A stretch of 5,004 bases of DNA from an uncultured SAR116 cluster alpha proteobacterium (lineage in GTDB: Bacteria > Pseudomonadota > Alphaproteobacteria > Puniceispirillales > Puniceispirillaceae): contig CABYOG010000060.1 of the NCBI GenBank assembly GCA_902520575.1, positions 1 to 5,004 on the forward strand, in the 5' to 3' direction. Both the position numbers and the translations under genes were made by a program. The notes beneath the pieces are model-generated. The model was not told the origin of the DNA. It worked only from the letters and a program-made list of their open reading frames with translations, and searched no databases. Below are positions 1 through 5,004 of the stretch, piece after piece. How positions within the stretch are numbered: the stretch's first letter is position 1; every line of letters begins with the position of its first letter.

Positions 1-48
1 GATTCATGAATATGCTATGAAATTTGAAGCAGCCTTCTGTTGTAGAAA

Positions 49-59
49 AGGGGCAGGTG
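49..59 (+). promoter_or_regulatory. Ribosome binding site fixing the pccB start
   Basis: A purine-rich AGGGG lies at 49-53, followed by AGG at 55-57, leaving 6 nt between the AGGGG and the ATG at 60. This fits a Shine-Dalgarno site for the ATG. It argues against the in-frame TTG at 24, which has no comparable upstream purine run and would put this site inside the coding region. The remaining leader (1-48) is AT-rich with TATGCT and TATGAA stretches near 11-21. Any -35 partner would lie outside the window, so no promoter is called. Confidence 0.65.
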
Positions 60-1592
60 ATGAAGCCGATTTTGGATGAATTAGACGAAAAGCGTGCACA
101 AGCCCGTGCCGGTGGGGGCGCGAAACGGATTGATCGTCAGCATGAAAAGCATAAGCTGACCGCCAGGGAAAGGCTGAATGTTCTGCTCGATGAAGGCTCA
201 TTCGAAGAATGGGATATGTTCGTTGAGCATCGCTGTACTGATTTTGGCATGACAGACAGCAAGGTCCCTGGTGATGGCGTGGTCACGGGTTTTGGCCAGA
301 TTTCAGGGCGGCCTGTTTTTGTTTATTCACAGGATTTTACCGTTCTGGGGGGATCATTGTCTGAGACTCATGCTGCAAAAATCTGTAAAATTATGGATCA
401 GGCCCTAAAGGTGGGCGTGCCAGTTGTCGGACTGAATGACTCGGGCGGTGCACGCATTCAGGAAGGTGTGGCCTCGCTTGGTGGTTATGCTGAGGTGTTT
501 CAGCGAAATGTTCTCGCCTCTGGCGTGATTCCACAAATTTCTCTTGTTATGGGGCCGTGCGCAGGTGGGGCTGTTTATTCGCCGGCGATCACAGATTTTA
601 TTTTTATGGTTGAAGGATCATCATATATGTTTGTTACTGGCCCTGATGTCGTCAAGACGGTAACACACGAAGATCTTACTGCAGAAGAACTGGGCGGGGC
701 AAGCCAGCACACCAAAACATCTGGTGTGGCCCATGGTGCGTTTGCAAATGATCTGGATATGCTGATGCAGACCCGCCGCCTGATGAGCTTCCTTCCTTTA
801 TCTAACCGCGAACAAGCCCCTGTTCTGCAAACACTAGACCCTGTGGACCGGCCATCTGCGGTTCTGGACGGTATTATCCCGGATAATCCGAATATGCCGT
901 ATGATATGAAAAAGGTAGTGCGCGAGATTGTGGATGAGGGTGATCTTTATGAAATACATGAAAATTTCGCATCAAATATTATCTGTTGTTTTGGCCGGAT
1001 AGATGGCCAGAGTGTAGGGATTGTTGCAAATCAGCCTCTGGTTCTGGCGGGGTGTTTGGATATCAACGCCTCGCGAAAGGCGGCACGGTTTGTGCGGTTC
1101 TGTGATGCGTTCAATATTCCACTTGTCACGCTGGTCGATGTGCCGGGATTTATGCCGGGCATGGCTCAGGAAGAAGGCGGTATCATTAATCACGGGGCTA
1201 AATTGCTGTTTGCCTATGCTGAAGCCACTGTACCAAAAATCACTCTTATTACCCGTAAAGCTTATGGTGGGGCTTATGATGTTATGGCCTCAAAGCACCT
1301 GCGCGGGGACGTGAATTATGCCTGGCCAACAGCAGAGATTGCGGTGATGGGTCCTGAAGGGGCTGCCCGGATCATTTTTCGTGACGCGGCAAAGGACCCA
1401 AATAAATTAGCAGAGGCCACAGCAGAATATCGCGAAAAATTTGCCAACCCATTTGTTGCTGCCAGCCGGGGATATCTAGATGATATCATTATGCCGCGGA
1501 ACAGCCGCCGACGGATTGCCCGGGCATTGACCATGCTCAAAGATAAGGAATTATCTAATCCGCCACGCAAGCATGACAATTTGCCGTTATGA
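60..1592 (+). CDS. pccB: Propionyl-CoA carboxylase beta subunit (carboxyltransferase)
   Basis: This gene encodes the biotin-dependent carboxyltransferase half of propionyl-CoA carboxylase (EC 6.4.1.3). It transfers the carboxyl group from carboxybiotin on PccA to propionyl-CoA, making (S)-methylmalonyl-CoA in the cytoplasm; family members form alpha6-beta6 complexes. The product is 510 residues, the usual PccB length, with two crotonase-fold halves. Visible in the N-terminal half are [12 protein letters not shown] (125-136) and [12 protein letters not shown] (from 165), which supplies oxyanion-hole backbone. In the C-terminal half are DVPGFMPG and [13 protein letters not shown], with Asp407 at the position that favours propionyl-CoA over acetyl-CoA in characterised Streptomyces PccB. 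The ATG at 60 is preferred over the TTG at 24 because it follows a good ribosome binding site and gives the family-typical [12 protein letters not shown] start. pccA follows after 36 bp, so co-transcription is likely. Nothing is truncated, and no key residue I checked is missing. Closely related acyl-CoA carboxylase beta subunits are the only realistic alternative. Confidence 0.95.
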   Translation: MKPILDELDEKRAQARAGGGAKRIDRQHEKHKLTARERLNVLLDEGSFEEWDMFVEHRCTDFGMTDSKVPGDGVVTGFGQISGRPVFVYSQDFTVLGGSLSETHAAKICKIMDQALKVGVPVVGLNDSGGARIQEGVASLGGYAEVFQRNVLASGVIPQISLVMGPCAGGAVYSPAITDFIFMVEGSSYMFVTGPDVVKTVTHEDLTAEELGGASQHTKTSGVAHGAFANDLDMLMQTRRLMSFLPLSNREQAPVLQTLDPVDRPSAVLDGIIPDNPNMPYDMKKVVREIVDEGDLYEIHENFASNIICCFGRIDGQSVGIVANQPLVLAGCLDINASRKAARFVRFCDAFNIPLVTLVDVPGFMPGMAQEEGGIINHGAKLLFAYAEATVPKITLITRKAYGGAYDVMASKHLRGDVNYAWPTAEIAVMGPEGAARIIFRDAAKDPNKLAEATAEYREKFANPFVAASRGYLDDIIMPRNSRRRIARALTMLKDKELSNPPRKHDNLPL

Positions 1593-1628
1593 AGCCATAC
1601 CCAGCTGTGTGAAGAAGAGTAAATACCG

Positions 1629-3629
1629 ATGACAAAGCCGCTGTTCTCCAAACTTCTGATTGCCAACCGTGGGGAGATTGCCTGCCGGGTGATGCGCACA
1701 GCAAAAGCGCTGAGCATTCCTACGGTTGCGGTTTATTCTGATGCGGATGCCGCCGCCCCGCATGTATTGATGGCAGATGAGGCGGTACATATCGGCCCGT
1801 CCCCGTCAAGAGACAGCTATCTGCTTGCAGACCGCATTATTCAGGCCGCCAAGGATACAGGGACTGAAGCGATACATCCTGGCTATGGTTTTTTGTCTGA
1901 AAATGCCTGTTTTGTTGAGGCGGTTCAGGCTGCCGGTCTGACCTTTGTCGGCCCTGATGTGTATGCAATAAAAGTGATGGGTGACAAAATTGGATCGAAA
2001 GCTCTGGCAAAATCTGCTGGCGTATCCTGCGTTCCCGGTACAGACGGGGCGGTCAGTGATATAAATGAGGCGATGGCTGAGGCTGAAAAAATCGGATACC
2101 CTCTGATGGTAAAGGCGTCTGCCGGCGGCGGCGGAAAAGGCATGCGGGTTATCGAAAGTGCGACTGAGCTTGCTGACGGGATGCGCGCAGCGATGAATGA
2201 AGCCCGCAATGCTTTTGGCGATGACCGCGTCTTTATCGAAAAATTTGTGGTTAACCCGCGTCATATTGAAATTCAGGTTCTGGCGGACACGCACGGTAAT
2301 GCCGTTTATTTAGGTGAGCGTGAATGTTCGATTCAGCGCCGCCATCAGAAGGTAATAGAGGAAGCCCCTTCCAGCTTTATCTCTGAGGAGACTCGTCGTG
2401 CCATGGGTGAACAGGCAGTTGCGCTGGCCAAGGAGGTGCATTATCGCTCAGCCGGTACAGTTGAGTTTATTGTCGGCTCAGATCAGGATTTTTACTTCCT
2501 TGAGATGAACACCCGCCTGCAGGTCGAACACCCAGTTACAGAAGAAATCTACGGTCTTGATCTGGTGGAAATGATGCTGCGTATAGCTGCGGGCGAGACA
2601 CTGCCGATGCAGCAGGCTGACATCACGCCAAAGGGCTGGTCGATAGAGGCAAGGCTTTATGCTGAGGATTCTGCTAGAGGCTTCCTGCCCTCAACCGGCC
2701 AACTGTTGCGCTATCGTGTGCCAGTGGGTGAGGGCGTGCGCGCGGATTCAGGTGTAGCTGAAGGCGGCATGATCTCCATGTTCTATGATCCAATGATTGC
2801 CAAGCTGATCGCCACTGCTCCGACTCGGCCAGAAGCGATAGACAGGCTGCGTCTAGCTCTTGACCATTATGAGGTCGCCGGTGTCGCCACCAACCGCCAG
2901 TTCCTGTCCTCTATTCTGGCAGATGCAGATTTCAGGTCAGGCGACATCACCACAGGCTTTATTTCTGAGAAATATGGCGATGCCTTTGTGGCAGAGGCCC
3001 CTGAGGCGGCACTATGTGAAAATTTGGCGGCTCTTGCAGCATGTTTTTACGGCCGCAGTCAGGCCCGCCTGCAATATGATGATACTGTTCAAATGAATTT
3101 TGTAGCCGTGCTGAAGGGGCAGGTTACCCCTGTTCACCTAAGCTTGACCCACCTGCGCGGGGCTGAGCAGGTGATCATTAATGGCGGCCGTACTGTTCGC
3201 GTTACTGGTACTCTTGATCAGCCTGTCTCGAAATCAGGCATCTTGTTTGACGGCACGATAGATGAGATTCCTATCGCGATTCAGATTGATGCTGATGACC
3301 ATTATTTCACCCTTAATGCCGGTGCGCACAGCCTGGCTCTGCGGCTCTATCCCGCTCATTCTGCTGCCTATATACAACATATGCCCGAACCCCAAACGGG
3401 GCTGTCTGATAATGTGGTTGCCGCTCCTATGCCAGGCCTGCTGACTGCTCTGATGGTTGCTGCGGGAGACCGAGTCGAACAGGGCCAGGACGTGGCCATT
3501 ATCGAAGCGATGAAGATGGAGAATATCCTTCATGCGGGCATGTCTGGCATAGTAGAGGCGATACAGGCTGCCGCAGGGGTCAATCTGAATGTTGATGAGG
3601 TTATCTTGACCATCATCCCGGATGACTAA
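1629..3629 (+). CDS. pccA: Propionyl-CoA carboxylase alpha subunit (biotin carboxylase and biotin carrier)
   Basis: The product carboxylates its own covalently bound biotin with ATP and bicarbonate and hands the carboxyl group to PccB. It has 666 residues, normal for PccA. Domains in order are: biotin carboxylase N-terminal domain (about 5-113, FSKLLIANRGEIACRV); ATP-grasp domain (about 118-326); biotin carboxylase C-terminal domain (about 338-445); a BT-type linker domain (about 455-585) that docks on the beta subunit in this family; and the biotinyl domain (about 596-664). Residues matching E. coli AccC K116, K159, E276, E288, N290, R292 and R338 are present as K120, K162, E279, E292, N294, R296 and R342. 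A glycine-rich ATP loop (ASAGGGGKGM) follows K162. Biotin should attach to Lys629 in EAMKMEN, 37 residues from the C-terminus. GAAGAAGAG at 1611-1619 is a modest ribosome binding site, 9 nt before the ATG. Methylcrotonyl-CoA carboxylase alpha is similar, but the pccB neighbour and the BT domain favour PccA. Confidence 0.95.
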   Translation: MTKPLFSKLLIANRGEIACRVMRTAKALSIPTVAVYSDADAAAPHVLMADEAVHIGPSPSRDSYLLADRIIQAAKDTGTEAIHPGYGFLSENACFVEAVQAAGLTFVGPDVYAIKVMGDKIGSKALAKSAGVSCVPGTDGAVSDINEAMAEAEKIGYPLMVKASAGGGGKGMRVIESATELADGMRAAMNEARNAFGDDRVFIEKFVVNPRHIEIQVLADTHGNAVYLGERECSIQRRHQKVIEEAPSSFISEETRRAMGEQAVALAKEVHYRSAGTVEFIVGSDQDFYFLEMNTRLQVEHPVTEEIYGLDLVEMMLRIAAGETLPMQQADITPKGWSIEARLYAEDSARGFLPSTGQLLRYRVPVGEGVRADSGVAEGGMISMFYDPMIAKLIATAPTRPEAIDRLRLALDHYEVAGVATNRQFLSSILADADFRSGDITTGFISEKYGDAFVAEAPEAALCENLAALAACFYGRSQARLQYDDTVQMNFVAVLKGQVTPVHLSLTHLRGAEQVIINGGRTVRVTGTLDQPVSKSGILFDGTIDEIPIAIQIDADDHYFTLNAGAHSLALRLYPAHSAAYIQHMPEPQTGLSDNVVAAPMPGLLTALMVAAGDRVEQGQDVAIIEAMKMENILHAGMSGIVEAIQAAAGVNLNVDEVILTIIPDD

Positions 3630-3632
3630 GAT

Positions 3633-4136
3633 ATGACGGGGCCAGCAACACGGCGGGGGAGTGGCACAGACAGGCCGTCAGCTGCGCTAAAACAGCTGTC
3701 AGCCCTCACCTTTGATCTTCATTCCGACAAGCCCCGCCTTGACCTTGGCCCTCAAGGCACACGAATCCTTAAAGAGCTGATTGCCGCCGCAAACGCTCGC
3801 CTATGGGTTAGTGTCGTTATTCTTGCAGCAACTTTGGTGGATGTATGTATGCATGAATCCAGCCAATTTAATAGCATGTCTTTTGCGGGTGGGAATGGGG
3901 GAGATGACAGTGCAGGTGATATTCAGAACGAGGTATTTGGCCTATCTTATCTAACAGCTAACGAGCGTCATCAATTGGACTGTCTTCGTGCTTATCGTAA
4001 TGCGCTGGTGCATTATGAAGGCCCTGTTGCCGGCGTGTCAGGTTCAGCGGATGATGAGGCTTCACTAGCGACCACAGCCGAACAGGCGCTTTTGGCGATC
4101 CTGCCAGTCTTGGAAAATCTAGAACGTTGGGGGTGA
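3633..4136 (+). CDS. Uncharacterised 167-residue protein with HEPN-like R-N-x3-H motif
   Basis: I cannot assign this protein a name. Its start lies 3 bp after the pccA stop, with no strong ribosome binding site, so translation is probably coupled to pccA and the gene is likely the last of the operon. The first 40 residues are polar and look disordered. Residues 41-75 look helical, with a very hydrophobic stretch at 57-70 (LWVSVVILAATLVD) that is followed by Asp and His and better fits a buried helix than a membrane anchor. A Gly/Asp/Ser-rich loop follows (85-96). Next is a helix holding the most distinctive motif, LRAYRNALVHYEGP (118-131), with Arg122-Asn123 and His127. This arrangement is R-N-x3-H, fitting the RX4-6H signature of HEPN RNase domains and of related helical RNN-VH proteins. 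The C-terminus (143-165) is another Ala/Leu-rich helix. No signal peptide is seen. No nucleotidyltransferase or toxin partner is adjacent, so a toxin role is unsupported. Base composition looks like that of its neighbours. The reading frame is probably real; the function is unknown. Confidence 0.75.
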   Translation: MTGPATRRGSGTDRPSAALKQLSALTFDLHSDKPRLDLGPQGTRILKELIAAANARLWVSVVILAATLVDVCMHESSQFNSMSFAGGNGGDDSAGDIQNEVFGLSYLTANERHQLDCLRAYRNALVHYEGPVAGVSGSADDEASLATTAEQALLAILPVLENLERWG

Positions 4137-4141
4137 GGAGG

Positions 4142-4891
4142 TCACTTAACTCGCCCCATCTCTGCGCCGTCGCCGAACCATTTTGGGAAACAGTCTTTTA
4201 TAGCCATTTCCAGTTCGGACTCTGTGATCATCAGGCCAAGATCAGCGAGGCTGGTCACGCCACCTGTCTTTGCGCTGCCATTACCAGCCACATTAATTGA
4301 ATCAAAACTGGTTTGGCCCTCATCCCCTTCTTTGCTCACGCCGCAGGGGATAATGCCGTCATACTGAGTCAAATCTGGTTCATGGTTCAGGGCTATCCCA
4401 TGCATCGTCACCCATTTTGAGATCCGCACGCCTACTGCCAAAATTTTGTCCATCTTTTCTGGCAGGCCGATATCGTCGCGACTTATCCAGATGCCTGGTA
4501 GGCCTTTACGCCGCACTCCAGTCACTGAAAAGCATTTAAGAACATCTATCATCCAGCCCTCTAAAGCAAAGATGTAGGTGCGTACATCCCGCCGACGGGC
4601 ATTTAAGTCGAGCACCGGCCAAATTACTAGCTGACCAGGCCCATGCCAGGTCCATTGTCCGCCACGCCCACTTCGATAGGTAGGTATGCCAGCTGGGTTT
4701 AACAAATCTTCCTCTCGAGCAGAGGTGCCAGCAGTATACACAGACTTGTGTTGGGTGATGAATATAGCTTCAGAGGCCTCACCTGAGGCCAAGGCTTTAG
4801 CATGGGCGAGCATGCGCATACTCGCTTTTTCGTATGAAGATGGCGCGGCAATCCAATGCCAGGCAGGAGATTTTTCTGGAGCGTGTTTCAT
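4142..4891 (-). CDS. lipB: Octanoyl-[acyl-carrier-protein]:protein N-octanoyltransferase
   Basis: LipB (EC 2.3.1.181) moves the octanoyl group from acyl carrier protein to lipoyl-domain lysines of 2-oxoacid dehydrogenase E2 subunits and GcvH, the first step of lipoate synthesis; LipA then adds sulfur. Visible family motifs are YTAGTSA (52-58), GRGGQWTWHGPGQ (75-87, with Trp82 where Tyr is common), KILAVGVR (149-156) and PDLTQYDGIIPCGV (172-184). The expected catalytic pair is Lys149 and Cys183, matching Lys142 and Cys176 of the M. tuberculosis enzyme. At 249 residues it is somewhat long. Most of the excess is a polar, Gly/Ser-rich stretch (185-210) between PCGV and GVTSLADLG, where relatives usually have only a few residues. 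The reading frame stays open through it, so this looks like a loop insertion and not a frameshift. The ATG at 4891 gives the normal N-terminus (WHWIAAPSSYEKA), but no Shine-Dalgarno is visible. The stop lies 5 bp from that of the convergent gene. Confidence 0.95.
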   Translation of the reverse strand: MKHAPEKSPAWHWIAAPSSYEKASMRMLAHAKALASGEASEAIFITQHKSVYTAGTSAREEDLLNPAGIPTYRSGRGGQWTWHGPGQLVIWPVLDLNARRRDVRTYIFALEGWMIDVLKCFSVTGVRRKGLPGIWISRDDIGLPEKMDKILAVGVRISKWVTMHGIALNHEPDLTQYDGIIPCGVSKEGDEGQTSFDSINVAGNGSAKTGGVTSLADLGLMITESELEMAIKDCFPKWFGDGAEMGRVK

Positions 4892-4908
4892 GCGCGATAA
4901 GCTAGCAT

Positions 4909-4937
4909 AATTAACAGCTTATGTCTTGTCAGGTCAA
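4909..4937 (-). promoter_or_regulatory. Candidate lipB promoter
   Basis: On the minus strand TTGACC (4937-4932, five of six bases matching the sigma-70 -35 consensus) is followed after 17 bp by TTAATT (4914-4909, three of six matching the -10 consensus). Transcription would begin about 10 nt before the lipB ATG. That gives a very short leader and would fit the missing Shine-Dalgarno. The -10 match is weak, so this is a proposal only. Confidence 0.35.
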
Positions 4938-4954
4938 AAAATTCATGGGATAAG
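4926..4954 (+). promoter_or_regulatory. Candidate tRNA-Leu promoter
   Basis: TTGTCA (4926-4931, five of six -35 bases) is followed after 17 bp by GATAAG (4949-4954, four of six -10 bases). A start near 4961 would leave a 5' leader of about 16 nt before the mature tRNA at 4977, a plausible length for RNase P removal. Its -35 element sits side by side with the proposed lipB -35 on the other strand. Confidence 0.4.
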
Positions 4955-4976
4955 AGCTACTAGACCAAAAGATTTT

Positions 4977-5004
4977 GCGGCTGTGGCGGAATTGGTAGAC
5001 GCGC
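4977..5004 (+). tRNA. tRNA-Leu, 5' part only (cut by window end)
   Basis: The last 28 bases match the 5' portion of a bacterial leucine tRNA. They give a 7-nt acceptor strand GCGGCTG (4977-4983), then TG, a D-stem GCG (4986-4988) pairing with CGC (5000-5002), and a D-loop containing the conserved TTGGTAGA. The TGGCGGAATTGGTAGACGCG stretch is characteristic of tRNA-Leu. The anticodon, the long variable arm and the 3' half lie beyond the window, so the isoacceptor cannot be named. Confidence 0.88.

Noticed and set aside
1..48. A possible pccB promoter or a binding site for a PccR-type regulator upstream of pccB.
   Set aside because: Only AT-rich TATGCT/TATGAA stretches are visible, with no -35 inside the window. 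The paired TTTGCAAA-type motif described for PccR in Rhodobacter is not present in these bases.
1593..1628. A regulatory hairpin or terminator between pccB and pccA.
   Set aside because: Only a short CAGCTG palindrome is present, with no T-run. The gap mainly holds the pccA ribosome binding site.
1806..2294. A 162-codon open frame on the minus strand, inside pccA.
   Set aside because: It lies opposite the strongly conserved ATP-grasp coding region, and its translation (His- and Arg-rich, no domain) looks like a shadow of that gene. The same holds for the other antisense or shifted frames over pccB, pccA and lipB.
3801..3845. The hydrophobic stretch at residues 57-70 of the third gene, as a transmembrane segment.
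   Set aside because: It is short, flanked closely by charged residues (Arg56, Asp70, His74, Glu75), and sits in an apparently helical soluble protein. A buried core helix is the better reading.
4136..4142. A perfect AGGAGGT anti-16S match on the + strand, directly after the third gene's stop.
   Set aside because: No ATG, GTG or TTG follows at a usable distance on the + strand, and lipB runs the other way. It overlaps the lipB stop region and is probably chance.
3633..4891. A toxin-antitoxin or defence module formed by the HEPN-like gene and its neighbour.
   Set aside because: The neighbour is a clear housekeeping lipB on the opposite strand. There is no nucleotidyltransferase, antitoxin-like small gene or mobile-element context.

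Overview
The window is a compact, ordinary-looking chromosomal segment. It most likely comes from an alphaproteobacterium. This is inferred from the adjacent, alphaproteobacterial-type pccB and pccA products, a LipB with the alphaproteobacterial and actinobacterial style of active-site motifs, and a base composition that looks close to half GC by eye. A marine SAR116-type lineage is my best guess, but the sequence does not prove it. I see no mobile elements, CRISPR arrays, phage genes or long non-coding stretches. Coding density is very high, and the largest intergenic gap is about 85 bp.

Layout, left to right. A 59-bp leader with a ribosome binding site precedes pccB (60-1592, +), the carboxyltransferase beta subunit of propionyl-CoA carboxylase. 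After 36 bp comes pccA (1629-3629, +), the biotin carboxylase/biotin carrier alpha subunit. Three bp later, and probably in the same transcript, is a 167-residue protein of unknown function (3633-4136, +). It carries an R-N-x3-H signature resembling the HEPN RNase motif. It runs convergently into lipB (4142-4891, -), octanoyl-ACP:protein octanoyltransferase, with only 5 bp between the two stop codons. Beyond lipB lies an 85-bp divergent intergenic region with plausible back-to-back promoters, and then the first 28 bases of a tRNA-Leu gene (4977 to the window end, +).

How they work together. PccA carboxylates its own biotin using ATP and bicarbonate. PccB moves the carboxyl group to propionyl-CoA, giving (S)-methylmalonyl-CoA, which normally enters the TCA cycle through methylmalonyl-CoA epimerase and mutase; neither of those genes lies in this window. 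LipB serves a separate cofactor pathway, lipoylation of 2-oxoacid dehydrogenases and the glycine cleavage H protein. The third gene has no assignable role.

The least explained items are the HEPN-like protein behind pccA and a roughly 22-residue insertion directly after the catalytic cysteine of LipB. I do not see convincing evidence of a wholly new multi-gene system.
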